A stretch of DNA of 64,000 nt, taken from positions 124,001 through 188,000 of the forward strand of contig JAMXDE010000056.1 of assembly GCA_026770025.1 (NCBI GenBank), in the 5' to 3' direction. The notes under the pieces were generated by a model, which did not search any database, was not told the origin of the DNA, and was given only the letters and a program-made list of their open reading frames with translations. The stretch is from Craspedostauros australis. Lineage: Eukaryota; Bacillariophyta; Bacillariophyceae; Mastogloiales; Achnanthaceae. Both the position numbers and the translations under genes were made by a program. This document shows, piece by piece, positions 1 through 10,737 of the stretch (its first letter is position 1; the number at the start of each line of letters is the position of its first letter).

Positions 1-371
<371 letters not shown>

Positions 372-813
372 GTCGCACAGGATGGCGATGCCAAGTCGTC
401 CACTGAAACGATATGATATTCGTACGTAAGAATGGGAGCCCGCGTGCGGACGGGCCGTGTGATGCAGGATGGTACCTATTCATGGGTTGCGTCCTCGATC
501 GGCGGGCTCCTTCAAGTCTATAGAACGCTGGAGATCAATACGCGGAGTGCTCTTCGATACTCGTCCGAGTGCGAGCGACAGTTTTCGGGGTTTCGCAAAG
601 CTCCACGCTGCATCCCGTGTCTTCTCCGCCCAATCCTACCACATACCTGCGTACTTGAGCATTTCGACGATTCGCAGCAGCAACACCGTGAACCAAAACG
701 ATCTCAAAAGTCGGACTTTCCGGCAACTGTCTGACATCACGTTTGGAAGAGAATCTTTACTCTATTCAGAATGGAAGTCAAGGTTTCTCTCTGGAGAGAG
801 AGAGAGAGACAGT

Positions 814-848
<35 letters not shown>

Positions 849-1009
849 TACTCGTACGGGTAGCTCGTACATCACCGAAAGCAAGGCGAGCGCAGAGGTT
901 GCTTCATAAAATTCAGTTGGGTTCGCAACCAACATCAGCTGGCATCAACAGCGCATGGAGTACTCCTCTCGCCATCAGTTCATTCAGTTCATTCGAAGCA
1001 ACAACAACC
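372..1009. other. Spacer between FAAL and ankyrin genes, with a GAGCAC microsatellite
   Basis: No gene is supported here. Short ORFs on both strands recur in the three cassettes, but that only reflects the duplication. A GA-rich stretch followed by a GAGCAC-type repeat lies at about 796-855. Its length differs strongly between cassettes (shorter at 9575-9615 and 18230-18260), as expected for a fast-changing microsatellite in the 5' flank or 5' UTR of the ankyrin gene. Confidence 0.6.
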
Positions 1010-1990
1010 ATGCCAACCATGCTCTTCCTTCGCCCTCTAATCCACGTTGGATTCATCGTATCCTCACGCAATCGAATGTCCGTCACAAGAGGCATCAGTA
1101 GGGTCACGCCACAGCCCAACGCTCAACGTTTCCTCGTTCGTCAGACCCACTGTAACGCGAACAGCAAGAACGGAGATGTTAATCCTGACGACATCGGCAC
1201 CTCCATTCCCGAAGTCACCCTGGAAGATCTCGAGACTGCAGCGAAAGGTGGGGATCTGCGAACTGTCCAACGATGGAAACAGCAGAATCCAACACGCAAT
1301 GATGCCTGGGCTGAGCACAAGGACGGTGAGACCCTTCTACGCGATGCATGCAACAATGGGCATCTGGATCTTGTCAAATACTTGCTTGATGACTTCATAG
1401 CGAACGTGGAGGATGATGGCAATATCATGCGCGGTGCACTGTGGCATGCTTGCGAAGGAGGTCAACTCGACATTGCGAAGTACTTGATCGAATCGCGCGG
1501 AGTTGATGTGAACGCTCAAAATGAATGGGGAGAGTCTGCTCTTTATTTCGCATGCTACAGAAATAGCGTACGCACCGTGAAGTTCTTGGTAGAGTCACAT
1601 GGTGCGGACATTCGCATTGAAGATCAACGCGGTTACCTTCCCATTCACATTGCATCCAAAGATGTCATGAAATACTTGATGGAGTCACACGGCATGGATG
1701 TTAATGTTCAAAACAAGAACGGTGACACTTTATTCCATTTGGAATTCAAGAATACTGATGGTGTCTGTACCAACCGGGTAAAGCGTCTGATCGAATCATG
1801 CGAGCTGGATCTCGGCATCAAGAACAATGATGGCAACACTCCATTTGAGTGCCTCCACCAGTGCTTGTATACCGATGACTACGATCTCGGAGACTTTCGA
1901 GATCTAAGCGAAAAATATTACGAGTTTGCCGTCATCTTCTACAACGAAGTGATCAGGCAGAGGGAGAAGGATCGGAAACAGCAAAAATAG
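1010..1990 (+). CDS. Ankyrin-repeat protein, copy 1, possibly mitochondrial
   Basis: Ankyrin-repeat protein of about 326 residues. Recognisable ankyrin units start near residue 90 (motifs such as ETLLRDACNNGHLDLVKYLL, then GESALYFACYRNS and DQRGYLPIHIAS). The first residues (MPTMLFLRPLIHVGF, then Ser/Arg-rich) lack acidic residues and are rich in Arg and hydrophobics, which suggests a mitochondrial presequence; this is inference. The frame is open upstream to 743, but I chose the Met at 1010 (a second is at 1019) because the upstream part is microsatellite-derived and not conserved in frame between copies. Compared with copy 2 it lacks about four residues in one repeat (before DVMKYLMESHG). 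Partner and function are unknown. It sits between FAAL and LRR genes on the same strand. Confidence 0.8.
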   Translation: MPTMLFLRPLIHVGFIVSSRNRMSVTRGISRVTPQPNAQRFLVRQTHCNANSKNGDVNPDDIGTSIPEVTLEDLETAAKGGDLRTVQRWKQQNPTRNDAWAEHKDGETLLRDACNNGHLDLVKYLLDDFIANVEDDGNIMRGALWHACEGGQLDIAKYLIESRGVDVNAQNEWGESALYFACYRNSVRTVKFLVESHGADIRIEDQRGYLPIHIASKDVMKYLMESHGMDVNVQNKNGDTLFHLEFKNTDGVCTNRVKRLIESCELDLGIKNNDGNTPFECLHQCLYTDDYDLGDFRDLSEKYYEFAVIFYNEVIRQREKDRKQQK

Positions 1991-3329
1991 ATCTCGATCC
2001 AATACCCCTGTGAAGAAGCTCCCAAACAACCGAATACGACTACAAGCGCCGGCACAAGCGACCAGGACAACCCCCCAAGAGTCCAGCGACGAGGTCATGA
2101 CCGGCGTCACCTTGTTTGGACCCGGCGACGCACTGCAAGCGATCAAGACAAAGAGCGTCGCCACTCATCCAATTCGGAGCTGGCCAGCGACGGCGGACGC
2201 CTAGAATTCTTGCTGGTGGCAGGACAATTTGGATGTTCGAAGCTCAAGGTGGCGATTGAAGAAGAGCGTGGAGACAAAGTGGACGGAGTCTGTGTGATCT
2301 TAACATAAAGAAGAATTGAATTCTTTTCATGACGACTTGTCTGTCCCATCCGCGAATGTCACAAGCGAAGATTCGTGAACGCGAAATCAGGCTTGGCTCT
2401 CGCTGTCGGTGCCATGAAGACCTTTCGTCCTCGAGGTGGTTGTGCTTCTCGCTCGTGAACGGACGGTGGAAATTACTGCGCACTTGTTATCGTCGATGCG
2501 AATATCGATGTCGCCTGCGTGCTTGGTGGCTGCGCCTTGCGTTTGTTTGGCATCTCCTTGGGTGGAGCATGTATGGTTGTGCTTGAGTTGGTGGTCTTCT
2601 ATTCCACTGCTGTTGAGTTGAACGCCAACAGTGCTCAGCTTGGGGTGGTTGAACAGGTCATCACCCGATCCGATCCGATCCCAGTCTCACTCATGAGGAG
2701 CAACATCCTATATGCTGAAGAGCACTGGCGTAGCCTTGTCTGGAAAGGCAAGGCAAGGCCAGATCCAATTCACCCATTTCGTATCCAGTATCCACTCCTC
2801 CCGTGGTTGGGGAATCGGAGGCCATGAGGAACCGATACTCCTTTTTGACGTTGCATCGGCGAAGAATGGTGAACAATAGTGTTCTGATCAAGAGGGAGAC
2901 CCCTCTGCTTCACAAGAGCCAGGACGGAGCAACTCGAGATGCAGCAATCGTCAGCGGCGCTGTGGACGGTGGGTGGGTCATAGCCAACAGGGTCCATGAA
3001 TCGCGAGCGTGGTTTGCAACACTGTGTTGATCTGTCATGGACGATCATGTGCACGCCACGAATTCGCATCTTTATTGTTTCGTAAATACAGTTGTATTCG
3101 TATGTTACCGCAACCCAACTTGAATATTGTTCTCATCGAATCAAACTAGGACCACCTATTCCGTTGTCGGTGTGAAAGATCTTCCCTTGGCGTCCAATTC
3201 TCGCTTCCTGCTCTCGCGCATCAGCACATCAGCATGTTGGCACATCCACCAAAATCATTCATCGGAAACAACCGCACAAGGCCACCGAGCACACCAGCGA
3301 TTGCACCATCATCCGTTTCAAGACCCAGC
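1991..3329. other. Spacer between ankyrin and LRR genes
   Basis: About 1.3 kb without a convincing gene. It is conserved between cassettes with scattered indels. Copy 2 lacks a block of about 60 bp that is present here around 2176-2240. Short ORFs occur on both strands, but none keeps a recognisable domain. It may hold the ankyrin 3' UTR and the LRR promoter. Confidence 0.5.
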
Positions 3330-5535
3330 ATGTCAGCTTGGGGCAAGGGCGGAACCGCTCGCTCCTGCGATGCGTTGCTGCGCAAGGTGGAGCAGGATGA
3401 CCCTCGATTGCAGGAGTTGGTGATTCTGTCGAGCAAGACGTTCAGCGCCGCCGATGTGGAGCGTCTCTGCAAGGTGATTGGTGCGTCAGCGTGCTGCTCA
3501 TGTCTGTTGCTCTGTCGACTGTTCTGCTGTGTGAGCTGTTTTGTTGATCTGATGATTTATTCCATGAGGATTGCCGCCGCGTTCTGCTACAATGGGATAT
3601 CGTCTCCATTCTCCACAATCCGCTCCAATCGAGGCCGCTTATTCTTTGTTTTTGTTTTGCAACACCAACAACAAAACCAATCTCATCATCTCTTCTCTAT
3701 TGCCCTGATCCATCATCTTTTTTGCCGAACCTTACTCGTGCACATTTCCCTTTTGGCGCACGTCGCTTGCGTGTCGGTCATGACGCTGTGCTTGGCTACA
3801 TCCCGCATACGATGCTGTATGTAATCTCCCGCACTCTCCCGCAACCTGCGTCTGTGACGATACGCAGAAAACGGGACAAACACACATCTCATCAGCCTCA
3901 GCGCATCTGGCCATACCATCTCGCCTCCAATGCTGCAGCGCCTTGGAACCGCTCTATCCCGGGGGAAGTCCAAGATCACATCACTGGCGATTGGCGACAA
4001 GGACATGGGCGATGATGGCGTCTGCGCGCTGTGTGATGGCCTTGCTGGAAATTGCGGGGAGAGTGCATGTGACGACGGCAAGCATACCTTGGAGAACCTG
4101 GATCTGAGTTGGAAAGGATTGTGAGTGCTTCTGCGGTAATGTCATTGGGAAAGGTAGAGCGAGTCTGCGCTGAGTCCGTTCCTGCGTCGTTGCGCCGGCT
4201 CTACGTCATAGCAGACGATGTCACAATGTGGTTCGGTGTGATAAGCTGCATTGTGCTACCATTGGAAGTGTGACGCCATCTGTTGACTATTTTGACAATT
4301 GCCAATGTGCCGCATATACCATTGCTGACGAAGCATTTCAACTGCGGAACTGTCGATGTGCGATTCGCACCTGCCGCCACCCCATATCAATTTTTCACAA
4401 CGTATCACCCCATCCCGCATCAACGCCCAGCGGCGCAAAGGGCATGCAACGCATCATTGCGACATTGGGCAAAAGCAGCAGGCTGAAAACACTCAACCTT
4501 TCCAGGAATGAAGGCATCGGCACCGAAGGTTCCTTTGCTTCGATCGCAGATGTCCATGCCGTCGGTTGCTTTGGCAATTTGCAGGAACTAGATTTGTCGG
4601 AATGCAATTTGAACGTCAAATCATGTGCTGGTCTTGCATCCATCATGCAGTCACAGCCATCGTCATCATCGTCGTTGTCGCAGCGATCGCTCAAGCTGCG
4701 GCTGGACAACAACCCCTCGATACAGAGCGACGGCATGGATAGCATCGCGTCGTTGATTCCGACTTCCTCAATCACCGAGCTTCATCTGGAGAATTGCCAA
4801 ATCGGAGATGAAGGGCTGCGATCGCTGGCGGATCGCTGCTTCGCCGACGCATCCGCAAAATGCATCTCCAGCTTGCGGGTGCTGCATGTCGGCAGCAACA
4901 GCATCACTTCGGCTGGACTGGAATCGTTCATCGACAAGCTGGAGACCATCGCGGGGCATTGCCATCAGCTCGATGATCTCATTCTGTCCAACAACACTTT
5001 CGACGAGCAGAGCGTACAGCGTCTAGCGACAACACTGAACAAGCTGCGAGGCGAAGACAGATTGAAGCTGTCCAAGTTGGATCTGACCGGCACGCAGTGC
5101 GGCGTCACCGGCGCACGTGATATGATTGAGCACGGCCAGCTGCGGGAGCTCGTGCTGTTCAATAATCAGCTCGGATCGGACGGGTTGGCACAGCTCGCGC
5201 CGATGCTGCGTGGCGGCCATCGCACGTTGGAAGTGTTGGACGTTGGTGGGAATGATGCGGATGAGAGCGGGGTCGTGAAATTGTTGGAGGGCATGATGCA
5301 GGATGCCGACGAAGTCTTCGAGTCGAAGCTGCGATTACTGGTCGTCGGTGGTAACAAGACCGGTTTGGACGTGGAAGATGCTGCGAAACGATTGAAGGCC
5401 AAGCTACCGGGCATCGACGTCGCACGTGACAAACCGAAGAAGGATGGAGATGAGGGTGGCGGTGACCGCGGCGGTGCTGGTGGTGGCATGCAATTTCCTT
5501 CAGGTTTTACCCAGCAAAGGATGATGAGCGAATGA
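3330..5535 (+). CDS. Leucine-rich repeat protein, copy 1 (three exons)
   Basis: Ribonuclease-inhibitor-type LRR protein. Proposed exons are 3330-3473, 3939-4120 and 4431-5535, with GT-AG introns of 465 and 310 bp; joining them keeps the frame and gives about 476 residues. The junction of exons 2 and 3 rebuilds a complete LRR unit reading LDLSWKGFGAKGM, which supports the model. Further units include LKTLNLSRNEGIGTEG, LQELDLSECNL, ITELHLENCQIGDEGL, LRVLHVGSNSITSAGL, LDDLILSNNTFDEQSV and LEVLDVGGNDADESGV. The C-terminus is Lys/Asp/Gly-rich. No signal peptide or membrane segment is seen, so it is probably a soluble protein-interaction scaffold. An in-frame Met at 3234 is an alternative start. 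Specific function is unknown. Confidence 0.8.
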
Positions 5536-5696
5536 GAGGATGAGTGAATGGGTGAAAGTGGGTTGGTGGAACCGACGACACACACTCGTAATGTGTTCCA
5601 AAGTGCACTTGTTGATAAACCACCGGCAACGCCGAATGGTGCCGCGCTGTATCTACTCTACTTGCGCTCTTTCCTGTCTCATGTTGATATCCTAGG

Positions 5697-5805
5697 TGTA
5701 CTCTCTGTAAACAGAGCAGAGCAAGTCGTCGCGTTCTTTCAATGCGACAGTCTATGCTCACGAATACAGAGGAAAACTGGGTGATAGTGAATCATGGCTG
5801 ACTCA
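5697..5805 (+). repeat. Dispersed repeat, copy downstream of LRR copy 1
   Basis: About 110 bp, starting TGTACTCTCTGTA and ending GTGAATCATGGCTGACTCA. It recurs at 14357-14465 in the second cassette and, more diverged but colinear, at 26043-26153 upstream of COX17, outside the array. Shared blocks include GAGCAAGTC, GTTCTTTCAA, CAGTCTATG and CAGAGGAAAAC. It encodes nothing I recognise; it may be a short non-autonomous element or a shared regulatory block. Confidence 0.7.
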
Positions 5806-5961
5806 CGGACGCCCGATGATTTGTCCAGAATTTGGGTGTTGACATCTTTTCTAGTATTGCAGGACTGAAAATGGACAGAACCACAGTTTCGATCAAGTTT
5901 GTCATGGTTTTCTTCGAAGTCGACCATTTGAGAGAAGAATTCAGCAATGGCGAGCACCGTC

Positions 5962-6092
5962 TTAACGGACTATATCGGACACAGTTGAACATGAGGACAA
6001 ATCCGGACAACTCTACTTCCCACGGGTCAACGTGGATTCTTGTCCGGATTTGTCCGGATCTGTTTTTGTCCGACAATAGACTTGTCCGTTAA
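5962..6092. repeat. Foldback inverted repeat with 16-bp perfect stem
   Basis: The arms at 5995-6010 and 6040-6055 are perfect reverse complements (GGACAAATCCGGACAA) around a 29-base loop. Outside them, TTAACGGAC at 5962-5970 pairs with its complement at 6084-6092, and TCGGAC-type blocks also pair. The whole stretch is thus an imperfect palindrome of about 130 bp, like a small foldback or MITE-type element. Confidence 0.75.
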
Positions 6093-7162
6093 TGATCATT
6101 TCACATTTCAAGGAGTTTCTGGCTTAATTGTCGTGTTTGAAGAAGTCAACACACAATTCGATCATCGCATTGATTTTCTCTTGTATTAGTCCGGCAAGAT
6201 TCAAAAACATGTAATTTTCGGTATTCTGGACAATTTATTGGGTGTCCCAGATGTGGCTTTCTCGTGTTTGGGCGACAAAATCGTTGTTGGGTGTCTAATT
6301 CGTTGTACTAGTCGAATTTCCGATTTCGTTGCTTTTTGCCTGGTGTCCCAGACAATTTTCGACATGCGCGTGGCCACCAGTCACGACCAGAGTGACCAAC
6401 AGAGAAGGAACATGGGAACCATTGAAGAATAGGAACCACAGAGTGGTGGGGCACCCTGCATACAATACGATCCACTGTTGCACTCGCCCAGTTCCAGACA
6501 CGAACACCGTGTGGCGACCAGAGAAGAAGCACCATGCCATTGGCAATCACGCACGCAGGTTAGGATGGAGGAAATGTGATAGAACTCAAGAAATGGATGC
6601 TCGGCTCATTCCGTGCATGGCATCATGCGAATGGGTTCGTGTGTGCTCTATGCGTGCTTCCAACGAACATTCCCCTCGACTCAACAAGCACGAGCCACGG
6701 AGGAAAGAGAGCCATGCTACTCTTCCTTGCTCTGGTGGAGTGGGCTTCGCGTTGTGTCCCATTCTTGGTTGGGGAGAAGCGAGTGTCGTGAGCTCTCGCG
6801 ACCGTAAAAACATGACCGGCCAAACTGGCATCGGAGCACTCGTACTCCGCAGCATAACTGCAACTTCCTCCCGCGATCGGTTGATGGAACCATCCGCGAA
6901 AGGGATCTGGTGGCCAAGAGAAGCTTGAAGTGAGAGGTCGATACGCCTAGTCGCAGACGACGGTGCGGGTGGCTCAGCGAGATGTGTTGACAACGACAGA
7001 TTGCTCTGCACAACGATGCTTGCCACACGAACTTTCACTTTCGCAACCCCTCACAATTCCAGTCCGAGGGCAAACAGATTCACAAATCAACCAGTTCAAC
7101 AAGATCAAAGCAAACGCAATACATCTGCAGCCTACCTGTCCGTATCGACAGCATATCCCAAC

Positions 7163-8926
7163 ATGAGTATCCCATCACTTCCTTCCAATATCAACCCCGC
7201 CATCGCTGTTGATGATATCGAAGCCGCCAACGCCAACGTCATCCCCACTGAGCATGAAATCATCCACAAATCCATCCAAAACAAGTCCTTCGTCGAACAC
7301 ATCAAGTTCGTCGTTGAACGCAAGTCCGACACCGTCTTCTCCACTTGGTACAACGAGAAGGGAAAGGCAATCGATAACTACACCTTCCAGCAGCTCTGGG
7401 ATGAAGCGGGACACTGTGCCCACCTCCTTCGCAACAAATGGGGCACCAATAAAGGCGACCGCGTGGTCCTCTGCTACGACTTCGGTCTGCACTTCTTCGC
7501 CATGTTCCTGGGATGTCTGCGCGCGGGCGTGACAGCCATGTTGGTGTACCCTCCGGGGCCGCCGCTAGTCAAGTCGCTCACCAAGATGAACAAGATCATC
7601 GAGGATTGCGCTCCGGCACTCATCCTCACCCAGGCGACCATCAATCTGCTCCGTGTTACCGATCGCGCCAACCCGACATCCAAGAGCCGGGCCATGTGGC
7701 CGAGCAGGGTGAAGTACAAAGTTACCGATCATATCATCCGTCACAACCCGTTCATCGCCAACAAAAACAAGAGCAACAGCAACAACTCCAAGCAGTCAAA
7801 TAATGGTATCCTTTCGTGCTTCGTTTCTGGCTGCTCCTCGTCGCCGCCACCTTCCTTCGATGAACCAAACATCGTGGGATCGGATCTGGCGTTCCTCCAG
7901 TACACATCCGGGAGTACCGGCAACCCCAAGGGCGTCATGGTGACCCACGAAGCGCTGCGGGCCAACATCGAGCTCGTACAGAGCTACTGGTTCGCTTCAT
8001 TCCAAGACCAGCTGGGTGATATGAGCGACATCCCAAAGCACATCGCCACATGCTCTTGGTTGCCGCAGTACCATGACATGGGCCTCATCGAGATGGGCAT
8101 TGCGCCATTGGCAGGCACCTTCCGCTCCCACATGATATCACCAGTCTCGTTCATCCGCAACCCGTTGCTCTGGATTGATCTCATGTCCCAGCACAAGTGC
8201 CACATCAGTGCCGCTCCCGACTTTGGGTATCGGTTGGTCACCCGCAAGTTCAATGAGGCCAGAGGAAAGTCTATTCCAAAATTGGACCTCTCCAGCGCAC
8301 TTCATTTCCAGAATGCCGCAGAGCCAATCCGGCTGGACACGGAGAGAGGGTTCGCCGACGCATTTGGTCCGTATGGTCTACGCAAGGACTGGTTCCTCGC
8401 AGCATACGGACTGGCAGAGAACGTCGTTGGTGTCAGCTACAATCACGGCTCCCATCTTTCCACCATCCGCGAAGGTGAAGATCTCCAACCGTTCATCGCC
8501 GTCGCGCATCGCAGCAATCTGCACAGCTCAGTCGATATCATCATCGTGGACCCGGATACCCGAGTGCAACGTCCAGACAACGTCACAGGAGAGATCTGGA
8601 TCGCCGGGGCCTCTGTGACCGCTGGGTACTACAATCAGCCACAGCTCACCGCCGAAACCTTCCAAGCTACACTCGAAGGCGATTCATCATCCGATGCCGA
8701 CGGCAAGATGTACTTGCGGACAGGAGAGTACGGATTCTACCAAGATGACTATCTCTACATCTGCGGGCGCAAGAAGGACATCATCATCGTCAATGGTGTC
8801 AACTACTACCCGCAAGATATCGAGCACGCTGTTGAAGGGGCATCATCTGCCGTCCGTCCAGGATGTGTCGCGGCATTTTCGTCCGATGAAACGGGCAACG
8901 ACGGACAGCTCGAGATCGTCTTTTAG
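7163..8926 (+). CDS. Fatty acyl-AMP ligase-like protein, copy 2, stops at in-frame TAG
   Basis: ANL-superfamily adenylating enzyme that would activate a fatty or other carboxylic acid to its acyl-adenylate. The nucleotide-binding loop YTSGSTGNPKG and the FAAL/FACL-type motif WLPQYHDMGLI are present, followed by the RTGEYGFYQDDYLYICGRKKD core and the NYYPQDIE segment. The start at 7163 matches the start of copy 3 (MSIPSLPSNI); the frame is also open upstream to 7001. The ORF ends at TAG 8924-8926 after 587 residues. Copy 3 has Glu there and runs on to 668. The truncated product lacks the SGK lysine needed for adenylation in this family, so activity is doubtful unless the stop is read through. 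Confidence 0.9.
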   Translation: MSIPSLPSNINPAIAVDDIEAANANVIPTEHEIIHKSIQNKSFVEHIKFVVERKSDTVFSTWYNEKGKAIDNYTFQQLWDEAGHCAHLLRNKWGTNKGDRVVLCYDFGLHFFAMFLGCLRAGVTAMLVYPPGPPLVKSLTKMNKIIEDCAPALILTQATINLLRVTDRANPTSKSRAMWPSRVKYKVTDHIIRHNPFIANKNKSNSNNSKQSNNGILSCFVSGCSSSPPPSFDEPNIVGSDLAFLQYTSGSTGNPKGVMVTHEALRANIELVQSYWFASFQDQLGDMSDIPKHIATCSWLPQYHDMGLIEMGIAPLAGTFRSHMISPVSFIRNPLLWIDLMSQHKCHISAAPDFGYRLVTRKFNEARGKSIPKLDLSSALHFQNAAEPIRLDTERGFADAFGPYGLRKDWFLAAYGLAENVVGVSYNHGSHLSTIREGEDLQPFIAVAHRSNLHSSVDIIIVDPDTRVQRPDNVTGEIWIAGASVTAGYYNQPQLTAETFQATLEGDSSSDADGKMYLRTGEYGFYQDDYLYICGRKKDIIIVNGVNYYPQDIEHAVEGASSAVRPGCVAAFSSDETGNDGQLEIVF

Positions 8927-9154
8927 ATCCGGGCCAATCGTGCTGACGATGCAGCAACAGTCTGTCAGGAGATCAGAAAGGTCGTGATCGAACACATTGG
9001 GTTGACGCCAACAACAATCGCAGCTGTGGAAGAACGCACCATCTCCAAAACAACAAGCGGCAAGATCCAGAGACGTCATAACCGACAGCGCTTGCACGAT
9101 GGAGACCAGAAAGCAATATTCAGCTTCCGCACAAACCCAAATTCAACCGCCTAA
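8927..9154 (+). pseudogene. Post-stop in-frame tail of FAAL copy 2
   Basis: After the TAG at 8924-8926 the frame continues unbroken for 75 codons to TAA at 9152-9154. It encodes the C-terminal subdomain with TISKTTSGKIQRR, almost the same as in copy 3; the clearest difference is an RHNRQRLH versus RQNRHRLH stretch. Absence of further frameshifts means the nonsense change is recent, the tail is translated by readthrough, or gene conversion keeps it intact. Confidence 0.75.
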
Positions 9155-9753
9155 GTCGCACAGGATGGCGATGCCAAGTCGTCCACCGAAACGATATGGT
9201 ATTCGTACGTAAGAATGGGAGCCCGCGTGCAGAGGGGTTGTGTGATGGAGGATGGCATTGATGGGTTGCGTCCCCGATCGGCGGGCTCCTTCAAGTCTAT
9301 AGTACGCTGGAGATCAATACGCGGAGTGCTCTTCGATACTCGTCCGACTGCGAGCGACAGTTTTCGGGCTTCCGCAAAGCTCCACGTTGCATCCCTTCTG
9401 TTCTCCGCCCAATCCTACCACATACCTTTGTACTTGAGCACTTTGGCGATTCGCACCAGCAACACCGTGAACCAAGGTGATGTCAAAAGTCGGACTTTCC
9501 TGCAACTGTATGGCATCACGTTTGGAAGAGTATCTGTGCTCTTTTCAAAGTGGAAGTCAAGCTTACTCTCCAGAGAGAGACAGTACGAGCACGAGCATGA
9601 GCACTCGTACGAGTAGCTCGTACATCACCGAAAGCAAGGAGAGCGCAGAGGTTGCTTCATAAAATTCAGTTGGGTTCGCAACCAACATCAGCTGCCATCA
9701 ACAGCGCATTGAGTACGCCTCTCGCCATCAGTTCATTCGAAGCAACAGCAACC
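9155..9753. other. Spacer between FAAL and ankyrin genes, copy 2
   Basis: Equivalent of 372-1009, with a shorter GAGCAC-type repeat near 9575-9615. No gene is supported. The first part (for example GTGCAGAGGGGTTGTG) matches copy 3 rather than copy 1. Confidence 0.5.
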
Positions 9754-10737
9754 ATGCTCTTCCTTCGCCCTCTAATCCGCGTTGGATTCATCGCATCTTC
9801 CCGCAATCGAATACCCGTCACCAGAGGCATCAGCAGGGTCACGCCACAGCCGAACGCTCAACATTTCCTCGTTCGTACGAGCCACTTCAACGCGAACAGC
9901 AAGAACGAAGATGGTAATCCTGACGACATCGGCACCTCCGTTCCCGAAGTCACCCTGGAAGATCTCGAGACTGCAGCGAAAGGTGGGGATCTGCGAACTG
10001 TCCAACGATGGAAGCAGCAGAATCCAACACGCAATGATGCCTGGGCTGAGCACAAGGACGGTGAGACCCTTCTACGCGATGCATGCAACAATGGGCATCT
10101 GGATCTTGTCAAATACTTGCTTGATGACTTCATACCGAACGTGGAGGATGATGGCAATAAGATGTGCAAGGCACTGTGGTATGCTTGCGAAGGAGGTCAA
10201 CTCGACATTGCGAAGTACTTGATCGAATCGCGCGGAGTTGATGTGAACGCTCAAGATGAATGGGGAGAGTCTGCTCTTCATATCGCATGCCGCACGAAGA
10301 GCGTACGCATCGTGAAGTTCTTGGTAGAGTCACATGGTGCGGACATTCGCATTGAAGATCAACGCGGTTACCTTCCCATTCACATTGCATACCAGTGGAA
10401 GTCTGAGGATGTCATGAAATACTTCATGGAGTCACACGGCATGGACGTTAATGTTCAAAACAAGAACGGTGACACTTTACTCCATTTGGCATTCAAGGAT
10501 CCTGATGGTGCCTGTACCGAGGAGGTGAAGCGTCTGATCGAATCATGCGATCTGGATCTCGGCATCACGAACAACGATGATAAGGATGCATTTGAGTGCC
10601 TTCGTGACGATTTGTGTACCTATGAGCTCACTGTCAGAGACTGGCCATCTTACTACGAAGAAATGCGCGAGTTTGCCACCATCTTCTACGACGAATTGTT
10701 CAGGCAGAGGGAGAAGGATCGGAAACAGCAAAAATAG
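9754..10737 (+). CDS. Ankyrin-repeat protein, copy 2, possibly mitochondrial
   Basis: Ankyrin protein of 327 residues, paralogous to copies 1 and 3. The start at 9754 (MLFLRPLIRVGFIASSRNRI) is shared with copy 3, and the Arg-rich, acid-free N-terminus looks like a mitochondrial presequence. Ankyrin units include GHLDLVKYLL, GQLDIAKYLIESRGVDVNAQ, GESALHIACRTKSVRIVKFLVESHG, DQRGYLPIHIAYQ and NGDTLLHLAF. The C-terminal tail after the last repeat is more diverged (DKDAFECLRDDLCTYELTV) than between copies 1 and 3, so the tail is the fastest-changing part. Function is unknown. Confidence 0.8.
   Translation: MLFLRPLIRVGFIASSRNRIPVTRGISRVTPQPNAQHFLVRTSHFNANSKNEDGNPDDIGTSVPEVTLEDLETAAKGGDLRTVQRWKQQNPTRNDAWAEHKDGETLLRDACNNGHLDLVKYLLDDFIPNVEDDGNKMCKALWYACEGGQLDIAKYLIESRGVDVNAQDEWGESALHIACRTKSVRIVKFLVESHGADIRIEDQRGYLPIHIAYQWKSEDVMKYFMESHGMDVNVQNKNGDTLLHLAFKDPDGACTEEVKRLIESCDLDLGITNNDDKDAFECLRDDLCTYELTVRDWPSYYEEMREFATIFYDELFRQREKDRKQQK

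Larger units (their letters stand above)
5536..7162. other. Spacer between LRR and FAAL genes
   Basis: About 1.6 kb with no supported gene. It contains a dispersed repeat (5697-5805) and a strong inverted-repeat hairpin (within 5962-6092), listed separately. The stretch up to about 6170 matches copy 2 (to about 14830) essentially base for base. The last few hundred bases should contain the FAAL promoter. Confidence 0.5.

Noticed and set aside
743-1009. Upstream extension of ankyrin copy 1 (Arg/Ala repeat N-terminus)
   Set aside because: The RARARARAR stretch is translated GAGCAC microsatellite and is not conserved in frame in copies 2 and 3.
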